From: Oceanobacter sp045430275
GTDB taxonomy: Bacteria > Pseudomonadota > Gammaproteobacteria > Pseudomonadales > Oceanobacteraceae
Length of the DNA: 64,000 nucleotides
Direction: 5' to 3'
NCBI GenBank assembly: GCA_045430275.1
Contig: JAILXU010000012.1
Location: forward strand, 62,001-126,000
Positions 52,653 through 61,492 of this stretch are shown here, piece by piece. Position numbers and translations under genes: made by a program. The notes beneath the pieces are model-generated. The model did not search any database, was not told the DNA's origin, and saw nothing but the letters and a program-made list of their open reading frames with translations. Numbering within the stretch: the first letter of the stretch is position 1; each line of letters opens with the position of its first letter.

Positions 52653-54195
52653 AGAACGACTTCCCTTGAGCCGACAGGCGACGCAACAACAGGGATGGGC
52701 GATAACGATCTTCACCGTAGGTGGCTTGCAGATTGGCCAGCACCGCTTCAATACGGGCAACACCCACCTGATCAGCCCAGGCCAACGGCCCGCGTGGGTA
52801 ATTCACACCGGCACACATGGCCAGATCGACACCGGCAACATCACCGACATCGTGCAGTACTGCATCGGCACCTTCGTTGGCCAACATGGCTACGGTACGC
52901 ATCAGCGCCAAGCCAGGCACATCAGCCAGAGGCGTGGCCGTGATACCCGCCGCCGCCAACAGATCAACCACTTGCTGAACCGCTGCGTCGGAGGTGTTGT
53001 GCGCCCAACTGATCGCCAGACGAGAAGCCTTGTTGTAATCCAGCGCCAGATCGATCAGCACCAGATTTTCAATGCCATCTTCCACAGCGCGCTGACAGGC
53101 CATGCGACCATCGGTCAGGGCAATCGTGGCATCGGCGGTACGGAACATGCCGTCCAGACCCGCCAGATCTGCTTCTGCTGCAACCTTGTTCAGGGTTACA
53201 CCACTGGCCACAAAGCGCTCTTGCAGGGACATCAACGGCCCGGAAGAACCGACAATGCTGCACTGTTTCAGAGGCGATTCGCTGCTGAGTGCCGCCGCTT
53301 GAGGACGCTCGGCACCCTCGCTGTAGTCGTAGAAACCATGGCCAGTCTTGCGACCCAGACGACCGGCATCCACCAGCTCTTTCTGAATCAACGATGGCTG
53401 GAAACGGAAATCACCGTAGTAAGCATCGAACACAGAGCAAGTCACGGCGTAGTTCACATCGTGGCCAATCAGATCCGTCAGCTCGAACGCGCCCATGCGG
53501 AAACCACCGGCATCGCGCATCAGCGCATCCAGCGTGGCGCAGTCGGCGGCCTGTTCCTGCAGCAGACGCAGGCTTTCAGCGTAGAACGGACGCGCCACAC
53601 GGTTAACGATAAAGCCCGGTGTTGAGCGGGTATAAACCGGCTTCTTGCCCCAGGCCAGCGAGGTCTCGTACACGGTTTCGGCTACGGCAGGATCGGTCGC
53701 CAGACCGGAAACCACTTCCACCAGCTTCATGATCGGAGCCGGATTAAAGAAGTGCATGCCGACAATGCGGCTCGGATTCTTGCGACCTGCCGCGAGGCTG
53801 GTGATCGACAGAGACGAGGTGTTGCTGGCCAGAATGCAGTCGTCGGAGCACAAGGCTTCCAGAGACTCCAGCACGCTGCGCTTCACATTCAGGTTTTCAA
53901 CGATGGCTTCCACCACCAGCTTGGCATCGGCCAGCGCGTCGATGTTGTCCACCGGCGTCATGCGGGACAATACGCCTTCGCGCTGTTCAGCGGTGAACTT
54001 GCCACGAGCGACCAGCTTTTCCAATTGGGCACCGATCTTGTCGATAGCCTCAGCCGACGCACCTTCACGGTTATCGTACAACTTGACTGGATGACCGGCC
54101 TGAGCCGCCACCTGGGCAATACCAGCGCCCATGGCACCAGCACCAATAACGGCAACCAGTGCATCGGTGCTCAACGCTTTTGTGTGTGCAGGCAT
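52642..54195 (-). CDS. paaH: 3-Hydroxyadipyl-CoA dehydrogenase
   Basis: A 517-residue NAD-dependent 3-hydroxyacyl-CoA dehydrogenase. N-terminal Rossmann motif VAVIGAGAMGAGIAQVAAQAGHPVKLYD, HFFNPAPIMKLVEVV with the catalytic His, and a duplicated C-terminal domain, the long form typical of PaaH. It oxidises 3-hydroxyadipyl-CoA to 3-oxoadipyl-CoA. Four bases from paaG. Confidence 0.96.
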   Translation of the reverse strand: MPAHTKALSTDALVAVIGAGAMGAGIAQVAAQAGHPVKLYDNREGASAEAIDKIGAQLEKLVARGKFTAEQREGVLSRMTPVDNIDALADAKLVVEAIVENLNVKRSVLESLEALCSDDCILASNTSSLSITSLAAGRKNPSRIVGMHFFNPAPIMKLVEVVSGLATDPAVAETVYETSLAWGKKPVYTRSTPGFIVNRVARPFYAESLRLLQEQAADCATLDALMRDAGGFRMGAFELTDLIGHDVNYAVTCSVFDAYYGDFRFQPSLIQKELVDAGRLGRKTGHGFYDYSEGAERPQAAALSSESPLKQCSIVGSSGPLMSLQERFVASGVTLNKVAAEADLAGLDGMFRTADATIALTDGRMACQRAVEDGIENLVLIDLALDYNKASRLAISWAHNTSDAAVQQVVDLLAAAGITATPLADVPGLALMRTVAMLANEGADAVLHDVGDVAGVDLAMCAGVNYPRGPLAWADQVGVARIEAVLANLQATYGEDRYRPSLLLRRLSAQGKSFYES

Positions 54196-54198
54196 GTC

Positions 54199-54996
54199 TT
54201 AGCGTCCCTTGAATTCAGGGTTACGTTTTTCCATAAAGGCTTTGACGCCTTCACGGTAATCTTCGGTACGGCCAGCCAGACGCTGCAGATCACGCTCCAG
54301 CGTCATTTGCTCATCGAAGCTGTTGCTGACACTGCTGTTCAGCGCGCGCTTGATCAAAGCCAGACCCTGAGTCGGCTGGGTCGCCAGTTGCTTCGCCAGC
54401 GTCAGAGCTTCTTCACGCAGAGACTCATCATCGACCGCACGGTAGATCATGCCCCATTCTTCCGCCTGCTCTGCCTTGATGGGCGTACCCAGCAGGGCCA
54501 GTTGCTTGGCGCGAGCCATACCGATCAAGCGAGGCAGGAACCAGGTGCCACCGGAATCCGGTACCAGACCGATTTTGCAGAACGCCTGAATGAACTTGGC
54601 TGAGCGGGCTGCCAGCACCAGATCACACGCCAGAGGAATGTTGGCACCGGCACCGGCTGCAACACCATTAACCGCACAGATCACCGGCATCGGCAGATCT
54701 TGCAGGGTTTTGATCAGCGGGTTGTAGAAACGCTCGATGGACAAACCCAGATCCGGGGCGTCAGCATTCGGATCTACGTTGCGGTCGGACAAGTCCTGAC
54801 CGGCACAGAAACCACGACCTTCCGCCGTCAGCAGCAAGGCACGGACTTCCGGGTTCTTGGCAGTAGCTTTCAGCGCCTGCTTCACTTCAAGATGCATGGC
54901 TTCGTTGAAGCTGTTCAGGGCTTTGGGACGGTTCAGACTGAGGATGGCAACGCCTTCCTCAACGGAATACAGAATATGCTCGAAGTTCATGGGCAT
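54199..54996 (-). CDS. paaG: 1,2-Epoxyphenylacetyl-CoA isomerase
   Basis: A 265-residue crotonase-fold enzyme (LLLTAEGRGFCAGQDLSDRNVDPNADAPDLGLSIERFYNPLIK; VNGVAAGAGANIPLACDLVLAA; KIGLVPDSGGTWFLPRL). The GQDLSDR motif distinguishes PaaG, which converts the ring epoxide to oxepin-CoA. AGGAG precedes the ATG at 54996; ATG 54990, two codons in, is a possible alternative. Confidence 0.96.
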   Translation of the reverse strand: MPMNFEHILYSVEEGVAILSLNRPKALNSFNEAMHLEVKQALKATAKNPEVRALLLTAEGRGFCAGQDLSDRNVDPNADAPDLGLSIERFYNPLIKTLQDLPMPVICAVNGVAAGAGANIPLACDLVLAARSAKFIQAFCKIGLVPDSGGTWFLPRLIGMARAKQLALLGTPIKAEQAEEWGMIYRAVDDESLREEALTLAKQLATQPTQGLALIKRALNSSVSNSFDEQMTLERDLQRLAGRTEDYREGVKAFMEKRNPEFKGR

Positions 54997-55029
54997 ATTG
55001 CTCCTGGATAACGGAATGGGCTGCCAGCA

Positions 55030-55815
55030 CTACTGGCCATTAAATTCGGGTTTGCGCTTTTCCTGAAAGGCAGCAATGCCTTCATTGCGGTCGGCAGTTC
55101 CAGCCAGCACGGTAAACGCATGGCGTTCAAAGCGCAGGCCGGAAGCCAGATCGGTATCCATACCTTTCAATACAGATTCCTTGGCCAGACGAACCGCTAA
55201 CGGGGCTTTGCGGGCAATACTGGCCGCAACGGCCATAGCACGTTCAACGGTAAACTCGGGCTGGGTGACTTCACTGATCAGGCCCGACTGCTGCGCCTGA
55301 CGAGCCGTGATGGCATCACCGGTCAACACCATCTGCATCGCCATGGATTTGCCTACAGCACGCAACAGGCGCTGCGTGCCACCAGCTCCGGGCATGATGC
55401 CCAGGTTGATTTCCGGCTGACCAAAACGGGCGTCCTCACCAGCAATCAGGATGTCGGCATGCATCGCCAGTTCACAACCACCGCCAAGACAGAAACCGTT
55501 AACGGCTGCAATCAAAGGCTTGGGAAAACGGGTAATGCGCTGCCAGTGTTGCTGGCGTGGATCGTTCAGAATACCGACCAGATCGCGTTCGGCCATTTCC
55601 TTGATGTCAGCACCGGCGGCAAACGCACGGCGGCTGCCGGTCAGTACCACGGCACGAACCTCATCGGAGGCTTCGGCAGCATCCAGTACGGCGGAGAGTT
55701 CACCCAACAATTGGGTATTGAGCGCATTCAGCGCTTCGGGACGATTGAGCGTAATACGCTGAACGCCATTGCTGGGCGCGCCAACAATCAGCGTTTGCAT
55801 GGAAGTATCAGACAT
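55030..55815 (-). CDS. paaF: 2,3-Dehydroadipyl-CoA hydratase
   Basis: A 261-residue crotonase-family hydratase (RRAFAAGADIKEM; VNGFCLGGGCELAMHADILIAG; EINLGIMPGAGGTQRLLRAVGK). It hydrates 2,3-dehydroadipyl-CoA. It is the first gene of the minus-strand paa cluster; AGGG lies about eight bases before the ATG. A 476-base gap with promoters for both directions follows. Confidence 0.95.
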   Translation of the reverse strand: MSDTSMQTLIVGAPSNGVQRITLNRPEALNALNTQLLGELSAVLDAAEASDEVRAVVLTGSRRAFAAGADIKEMAERDLVGILNDPRQQHWQRITRFPKPLIAAVNGFCLGGGCELAMHADILIAGEDARFGQPEINLGIMPGAGGTQRLLRAVGKSMAMQMVLTGDAITARQAQQSGLISEVTQPEFTVERAMAVAASIARKAPLAVRLAKESVLKGMDTDLASGLRFERHAFTVLAGTADRNEGIAAFQEKRKPEFNGQ

Positions 55816-56291
55816 GGTTGCACCCTGCTTTTCAGTTCATTATCTCTGCTGATATACAGCCGAACAAACACCCTCTTGGCGGGGCTTTTGTGCATTCTCA
55901 AGTCCGTTACCAGCGCTCTGCCTGATGAATCCTGATACCGCAGAACTGCGTACGAACCCGTGATGCACGTTGTTTTTTCTCAAGTGCGCTTAGATTAACG
56001 CCAAAAAGAGACACAAAACAACCTTGAAAAACTTAAAATATGTATCAAGTTGAGTCTGATCAAACCGATATCGTCCAGTCTTGATGCCCTCTCAACCTTG
56101 ACCCACACCCTGTTTCTGTTTGTTTTTCCTTGATTTTTTCGGTGACAAGCGCGCTTTTGCGCCCCCTTCACATCAGGCTTGACCGCTATATTCCTGTAGA
56201 GGCATTTTATTTTCAGCGACCCCTCTTTATGATTTGATACAGAAAACAAAATCAAACATTCAAAAAGTGTATCTTTGCAGGGGTTACGAGA
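55816..56291. promoter_or_regulatory. paaF-paaN divergent promoter region
   Basis: A 476-base gap between divergent paaF and paaN with no gene. Near paaN there is TTTGAT (56233-56238) mirrored by ATCAAA (56251-56256) with 12 bases between, and GATACA (56236-56241) mirrored by TGTATC (56268-56273). A TGTATCA (56041-56047) and a TGATAC (55933-55938) lie further toward paaF. These are candidate operators for PaaX, expected to respond to phenylacetyl-CoA. No intact protein-coding frame is convincing; a minus-strand frame from 55995 only exists because it runs antisense to paaN. Confidence 0.5.
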
Positions 56292-57977
56292 ATGAGTACA
56301 AATACGGATGCCGCAGTGTTTTTCGAGCAGCACGAAGAACGTCTGAATCAGGCCCTGGAAGTATTGGCCACGCGAGGTTACTGGGCACCTTACCCGGAGC
56401 ACACCAAAAGCTACCCGGAAGCGCAGATTCAGGGCGCTCAGGCGGCCTTTGAAGCACGTCTCAACCAGCACTACCCGCTCAAGGGCGTCACGGTGGTCGG
56501 TCAGGCCGGTAACGAACGCTCTCCGTATGGATTCGATCTCGGCATTACCTACGATCAGTACGACACCAACGAGCTGATGGATCATCAGCAGACCGCGATG
56601 AAAAGCTGGCGCAATGCAGGCGTAAAAACCCGCGTTGGCATCTGTCTAGAAGCGATTCAACGCCTCAATGCCATCAGTGGCGAAATGGCCCAGGCGGTTC
56701 AGCACACCAGTGGCCAGTCCAATATGATGGCGTTTCAGGCCGGTGGCCCACACGCACAAGACCGCGCTGTCGAAGCCGTCGCGACTGCATGGAAAGCCAT
56801 GCGTGACGTACCGGAAAGCGGCGAGTGGCACAAGCCGATGGGCCGTCGAGGCACCCAGTCGTTGTCCAAGCGCTGGCACATTGTGCCACGCGGTATTTCC
56901 CTGGCCGTGGCCTGTTGCACCTTCCCGACCTGGAACACCTATCCGGGCCTGTTCGCCAGTTTGGTGACCGGCAATCCGGTGTTGGTCAAGCCGCATCCGG
57001 GTTCCATTCTGCCACTGGCGATGTCCGTCGAGATTATTCAGGCCGTTCTGGAAGAAGCCGGGTTTGATCCGCTGCTGGTGGCGCTGGTCGTGGATACTCC
57101 TGAACAGCCATTGGCCAAGGTGCTGGCTGAAGACAAACGCGTGCAACTGATCGACTTCACCGGTTCGAGTGAATTTGGCAACTGGCTAGAGCAAAACGCC
57201 ACGCATGCACAGGTCTTCACCGAGAAAGCCGGTCTGAACACCGTAATCATCGACAGCGTTGACAACATCAAGGCCGTGACTGGCAACCTGGGTTTTTCCC
57301 TGTCGTTGTACTCTGGCCAGATGTGTACCTCTCCTCAGGCGATTTATGTTCCGCGCACGGGCATTACAGCCGGTGATACCCACATGAGCTTTGACGACGT
57401 TGCCAACGCCATCAAGGGGGCGGTTCAGCACTGGATGGCGGACAAGGACATGGCCTGCTCGTTTCTGGGTGCCATTCAGTCCGAGCGCACCAATGCCCGC
57501 ATCGACGCGTGTCGTGAACAGGTTGAAGGGCGTGGCACCGTGCTGCTCGACAGCGAGCACCTGACTCACCCGGAATTCCCGGATGCCCGAGTACGCACGC
57601 CGTTGTTGCTGAGCGTGGATGGCAAAGACGTGGACTTGTACGGTGATGAGCAGTTCGGCCCGATTGCCTATGTGATCGCTACCGACAGCACCGAACATTC
57701 CATGGAACTGGCGCGTCAGACCATCGGTGAGAAAGGCGCAATTGCACTGGCGTTGTATTCCACCGATGACGCGGTGCTGGATCAGGGCGAAGAACTGGCG
57801 CAAGACGTGTGCGTATCGCTGTCCGTGAACCTCGATGGCGGTTTTTACATGAACCAGTCTGCGACGTTCAGCGACTTCCACGCCACCGGCGGCAATGCGG
57901 CGGCCAATACCGCCTTTACGGACGGCGCGTTTGTGTCACGTCGTTTTGTGGTGGTACAAAGCCGTCGTCCGATGTAA
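56292..57977 (+). CDS. paaN: PaaN-type aldehyde dehydrogenase of phenylacetate degradation
   Basis: A 561-residue protein of the aldehyde dehydrogenase superfamily matching the PaaN family (TIGR02288-type): RNAGVKTRVGICLEAIQRLNAISGEMAQAVQHTSGQSNMMAFQAGGPHAQDRAVEAVA, VTGNPVLVKPHPGSILPLAMSVE and active-site Cys in YSGQMCTSPQAIYVPRTG. It lacks the MaoC hydratase domain of PaaZ. GGGG lies eight bases before the ATG. It is divergent from paaF and upstream of paaY and paaX; its exact step, given that paaZ is also present, is unclear. Confidence 0.9.
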   Translation: MSTNTDAAVFFEQHEERLNQALEVLATRGYWAPYPEHTKSYPEAQIQGAQAAFEARLNQHYPLKGVTVVGQAGNERSPYGFDLGITYDQYDTNELMDHQQTAMKSWRNAGVKTRVGICLEAIQRLNAISGEMAQAVQHTSGQSNMMAFQAGGPHAQDRAVEAVATAWKAMRDVPESGEWHKPMGRRGTQSLSKRWHIVPRGISLAVACCTFPTWNTYPGLFASLVTGNPVLVKPHPGSILPLAMSVEIIQAVLEEAGFDPLLVALVVDTPEQPLAKVLAEDKRVQLIDFTGSSEFGNWLEQNATHAQVFTEKAGLNTVIIDSVDNIKAVTGNLGFSLSLYSGQMCTSPQAIYVPRTGITAGDTHMSFDDVANAIKGAVQHWMADKDMACSFLGAIQSERTNARIDACREQVEGRGTVLLDSEHLTHPEFPDARVRTPLLLSVDGKDVDLYGDEQFGPIAYVIATDSTEHSMELARQTIGEKGAIALALYSTDDAVLDQGEELAQDVCVSLSVNLDGGFYMNQSATFSDFHATGGNAAANTAFTDGAFVSRRFVVVQSRRPM

Positions 57978-58018
57978 CCAGCATCCAGTACCAAAAGCTT
58001 TGCCAACACCTTTGAAAG

Positions 58019-58062
58019 CGAGCCTCGGATGATCGTAATACACAAGAGAACACAGAGGCTCG
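58019..58062. repeat. Inverted repeat between paaN and paaY
   Basis: CGAGCCTC (58019-58026) and GAGGCTCG (58055-58062) form a perfect eight-base stem with a 28-base loop in the 121-base gap. It could fold in the mRNA or be a partial terminator after paaN. No U-tract follows. Confidence 0.4.
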
Positions 58063-58098
58063 ACATAACCGGATTACCTAACGAGGAATAACAACGCT

Positions 58099-58689
58099 AT
58101 GCCTTGCTACCGTATTGATAACATCACGCCTGTGGTTCACCCAACCGCTTACGTTCACCCAACCGCCGTCCTGATTGGCGACGTCATTGTTGGCCCTGGC
58201 TGCTACGTCGGCCCATTGGCCAGCATTCGTGGCGACTTTGGCCGCATTACGCTGGAAGAAGGTGCCAACCTGCAAGACACTTGTGTGATTCACGGTTTCC
58301 CGCAAAGCCACACCATCGTCAAACGCGATGGCCACATTGGCCACGGTGCTGTACTGCACGGCTGTGTGATTGGCGAAGACGTACTGGTCGGCATGAATGC
58401 TGTGGTGATGGACGGCGCTGTGATTGGCGACCGCTCGATTATTTCCGCCGCGTCCTTTGTCAAAGCCAAATTCGAATGCCCGGAACGCTCATTGGTAATG
58501 GGCACGCCAGCCGCCGTCAAACGCGAACTGAGCGACAAGGAAATCACCTGGAAACAAGGTGGCACGCGTGAATATCAGGAGCTGGCACGTCGCAGCATGG
58601 CGTCCATGGTCGAGTGTTCTCCCCTGACGGAAACGGAAGAAGACAGAGCCTCTTTCGCCGACTCAGGTCATCGTCCCAAGCAGTCATAA
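58099..58689 (+). CDS. paaY: PaaY thioesterase (left-handed beta helix)
   Basis: A 196-residue gamma-carbonic-anhydrase-like hexapeptide protein (VHPTAYVHPTAVLIGDVIVGPGCYVGPLASIRGDFGRITLEEGANLQDTCVIHGFP; GHIGHGAVLHGCVIGEDVLVGMNAVVMDGAVIG). PaaY hydrolyses CoA esters of ring-hydroxylated or spontaneously cyclised intermediates. Located between paaN and paaX. GAGGA lies about 11 bases upstream of the ATG. Confidence 0.95.
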   Translation: MPCYRIDNITPVVHPTAYVHPTAVLIGDVIVGPGCYVGPLASIRGDFGRITLEEGANLQDTCVIHGFPQSHTIVKRDGHIGHGAVLHGCVIGEDVLVGMNAVVMDGAVIGDRSIISAASFVKAKFECPERSLVMGTPAAVKRELSDKEITWKQGGTREYQELARRSMASMVECSPLTETEEDRASFADSGHRPKQS

Positions 58690-58805
58690 GGTGCAGATTG
58701 GTCGCAGCACTGGTAGGCTTCGTGCTTTTGCCTTTGCTGCCCCGACAAGTTCGGCCTGTTTTCTGAACGGTTGTACAGCACAATCCAGCGACCTACTGAT
58801 TGCCC

Positions 58806-59729
58806 ATGAGCTCACTTGAATCCCTCGACAACCTGATTACCCGTTTCCAGTCACAAAAACCGATTCGTGCCAGTTCTCTGGTCATTACGGTCTACGGGGA
58901 TGCGGTGGAACCACACGGTGGCACCGTCTGGCTCGGCAGCCTGATTCGTTTACTGGAGCCAATGGGCATCAGCGAACGTCTGATGCGTACGACCATTTTC
59001 CGCCTGACTCAGGATGGCTGGCTGATGAGCGAAAAAGTCGGTCGTCGCAGTTACTACAGCCTCACCGGCCCAGGCCGTCGCAAGTTTGAGCAAGCTTTCA
59101 AACGCGTTTACAGCACCAATATGACGGCCTGGAACGGCACCTGGTGTCTGGTGTTGCTCTCTCAACTCAGTACCGACCGACGCAAGGCCGTTCGGGATGA
59201 ACTGGCCTGGCAAGGCTTTGGGCCGTTATCCAATGTGTTGCTTGGCAGCCCACGCTGTCAGTATGCCGATGTGGTCGCCACCCTGACTGGATTGGGTGTG
59301 ATTGATGATGTGATCGTGTTCGAGACCGTGCCGCAAGAAGAACTGTCGTCACGTCCGATTCGGTTGCAGGTACGGGATAGCTGGGGCATTGAAGAGCTGG
59401 GTCAGCAATACGATGACTTCATTCAGCTGTTTCGCCCGGTGTGGCAGGAGTTCCGAGAAGCCAACTGGCTCGACCCACAAGCCTGCTTTCTGGCCAGAAC
59501 CCTGCTGATTCACGAATACCGCAAACTGAACCTGCGTGATCCGCTATTGCCGGATGAGCTGCTGCCGGGCGATTGGGATGGCCGCGCCGCCCGCCAGTTG
59601 TGTCGCAATATCTATCGCTTGCTGACACCCAAAGCTGAAGAATGGCTGGCCAATGTGCTGGAAACCGCCGACGGCCCCTTGCCGGAAGCGTCCGAGGGTT
59701 TCTATCAGCGTTTTGGCGGCTTGCGTTAA
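58806..59729 (+). CDS. paaX: Phenylacetate operon repressor PaaX
   Basis: A 307-residue repressor: winged helix near residues 20-95 (SLVITVYGDAVEPHGGTVWLGSLIRLLEPMGISERLMRTTIFRLTQDGWLMSEKVGRRSYYSLT) and C-terminal ligand domain (WNGTWCLVLL; VWQEFREANWLDPQACFLARTLLIHEYRKLNLRDPLLPDELLPGDWDG). PaaX is released from DNA by phenylacetyl-CoA. ATG 58806 is chosen; TTG 58800 is two codons upstream. Downstream of paaY and probably co-transcribed; a hairpin overlaps its stop codon. Confidence 0.95.
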   Translation: MSSLESLDNLITRFQSQKPIRASSLVITVYGDAVEPHGGTVWLGSLIRLLEPMGISERLMRTTIFRLTQDGWLMSEKVGRRSYYSLTGPGRRKFEQAFKRVYSTNMTAWNGTWCLVLLSQLSTDRRKAVRDELAWQGFGPLSNVLLGSPRCQYADVVATLTGLGVIDDVIVFETVPQEELSSRPIRLQVRDSWGIEELGQQYDDFIQLFRPVWQEFREANWLDPQACFLARTLLIHEYRKLNLRDPLLPDELLPGDWDGRAARQLCRNIYRLLTPKAEEWLANVLETADGPLPEASEGFYQRFGGLR

Positions 59730-59748
59730 GCCGCCGCCCCAAGCGGGG
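59715..59748 (+). terminator. Tandem hairpins at the end of paaX
   Basis: GGCGGCTT-GCGTT-AAGCCGCC (59715-59735) spans the paaX stop codon and is followed directly by CCCC-AAGC-GGGG (59737-59748) and AAAA. It is a GC-rich double hairpin without a U-tract. Nothing coding is seen in the 147 bases before ccoG on the other strand. Confidence 0.6.
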
Positions 59749-59895
59749 AAAAGCCATACAACCGCTTACAGCGCCCACTGATAACCGAACGAGAGTAAGG
59801 GGCCATATTCGAAGCCGCGTATATTAGGACAGCACACCGGGATTCACCAGTAGCAAACCAGTGGCAATGCTCTATAAGTAGCCAGGTATTGGCCG

Positions 59896-61395
59896 TCAGC
59901 GATTGGCGCTGATAAACGTGGTCGCCTTGTCAACACGATGAGCTTGCGTGGTAAAGCGGAAGGTGATGTCTGAGCGATAAGGCAGCTCCTCTTCCGAGCA
60001 CACTTTGTAACGCAACCACTGATTGCCCAGCGCGTCTGAATCCAACCGTGGCTCACCCCCCAACTGCCAACCGCCGCCCGATGCACTGCTGACTGCAATC
60101 TGTACCGGATCACTGACATTACTGCCGCCATCGAAGCGCTCCACTTTCAGGCGATAGTGATTACAGATGGCATCGTCCTGCCAGGTATAGAGCTGATCCC
60201 GGTCACGCTGCACCTCCACCAGCAAGCGCGTGGTGTGCTGGAACCCGACAGCAACCATAAGTACAGCCGTGACACACACCAGAGCGTATCCGACCAGCCG
60301 GGGCCGCAACCAGGGAGACCGATAGCCATCGTCGTGTTGCAGCTCGGCTTCTGAGGCAAAACGAATCAGTCCCAATGGCCGCTTGAGCTTGGCCATCACC
60401 CGATCGCAGGCGTCGATACAGGCACCGCAATCAATACAGGGCGCTTGTAAACCGTCTCGAATATCAATACCAACCGGGCACACCTGCACACACAAATCGC
60501 AGTCGACACAATCCCCCTGAGGGGCCGCCGATGATGATTGGCGCTCCTGCACCGCTTTTTTGGAACGACGCTGGCGCGGCTCACCGCGTTTGACATCGTA
60601 CGAAACGGTGCGCGTGTGGGAATCAAACATCACGCTCTGGAAACGCGAATACGGACACGCATGCAGACAGATTTTTTCTCGCACAAAACCGGCATTCAGG
60701 TACGTCAGCAAGGTCATCACCGTCACCCAAATGGCACTGCCCGTGCTCAATTCGAAGCTGGCAAGCTGGGCCAGCAACTCACGCACAGGAACAAAATAGC
60801 CGGTAAAGGTCAGGGCCGTGGCCAATGCCAGCACCAGCCACAGCGCGTGTTTGGCCAACTGACGAACACGGTACGCGCCGGGCTGATCTTTTAAACGGCG
60901 CTGGCGCAAACCGGGTGTGCCGAGTGTCAGGGTTTCAATGCGCAGAAACACCCATGTCCAGACACTTTGGGGGCAAGCAAAACCGCACCAGACCCGCCCC
61001 CAGGCCACGGCTGCAAAAAACAGCAGCATGGCCGCCGTAATCAATAATCCTCCCAGCAATGGCAAGTCGTGCCATGACAAGCTGCTGCCCCAGAGCAGAA
61101 TGCGCTGGGTATCGTAAGAGAACAGAATCACCGGCTGGCCATCCACCTGAAACCAGACGGTCAAAAAAAACAGCGCCATCATCGGTGCGGACACCCAGCG
61201 CCGAATACTCTGAAAGCGGCCTTCGATCAAACGCACAATAAAGGGCAAACCGGAATACAGGGGCGCAGGCCGGGACTGATCCATACGACCGGGGGTGACA
61301 CCATCGACCTGATAAGGACTGACGCGAGCGGGAGCTTCGGTATCCGGTTCATGAATCTGTACCGCCGGAATGCGTGCCTCTGGGGTAGGTTCCAT
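59896..61395 (-). CDS. ccoG: Cytochrome oxidase accessory protein CcoG
   Basis: A 499-residue membrane ferredoxin with about five hydrophobic segments (e.g. GGLLITAAMLLFFAAVAWGRVWCGFACPQSVWTWVF). It carries two [4Fe-4S] motifs (CVDCDLCVQVCPVG and CIDCGACIDACDRVM) and a C-terminal Ig-like periplasmic domain. CcoG/RdxA reduces copper for assembly of cbb3-type oxidase. Usually in a cco-cluster; here it stands alone between paaX and a MocR regulator. GAGAGG is well placed before the ATG. Confidence 0.95.
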   Translation of the reverse strand: MEPTPEARIPAVQIHEPDTEAPARVSPYQVDGVTPGRMDQSRPAPLYSGLPFIVRLIEGRFQSIRRWVSAPMMALFFLTVWFQVDGQPVILFSYDTQRILLWGSSLSWHDLPLLGGLLITAAMLLFFAAVAWGRVWCGFACPQSVWTWVFLRIETLTLGTPGLRQRRLKDQPGAYRVRQLAKHALWLVLALATALTFTGYFVPVRELLAQLASFELSTGSAIWVTVMTLLTYLNAGFVREKICLHACPYSRFQSVMFDSHTRTVSYDVKRGEPRQRRSKKAVQERQSSSAAPQGDCVDCDLCVQVCPVGIDIRDGLQAPCIDCGACIDACDRVMAKLKRPLGLIRFASEAELQHDDGYRSPWLRPRLVGYALVCVTAVLMVAVGFQHTTRLLVEVQRDRDQLYTWQDDAICNHYRLKVERFDGGSNVSDPVQIAVSSASGGGWQLGGEPRLDSDALGNQWLRYKVCSEEELPYRSDITFRFTTQAHRVDKATTFISANR

Positions 61396-61441
61396 TGCAA
61401 AACCTCTCGAAAATGGAATGTGCGGGCGACTCTAGCAAGCT

Positions 61442-61491
61442 AAACTGTCAATATTCAGAGATAGTTTTTGCAAACTGGATAGGGACAGTTT
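61442..61491. promoter_or_regulatory. Candidate operators for the MocR regulator
   Basis: AAACTGTC (61442-61449) is mirrored exactly by GACAGTTT (61484-61491), which ends just before the MocR start, and a third half AAACTG sits at 61472-61477. MocR regulators often bind two or three such half sites in their own divergent promoter region; here the 97-base gap is shared with ccoG. Confidence 0.45.
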
Positions 61492-61492
61492 C

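Noticed and set aside
55995..56585. 196-residue minus-strand frame covering the paaF-paaN gap
   Set aside because: Half of it is antisense to the start of paaN and the rest lies in an AT-rich promoter region; composition is not protein-like.
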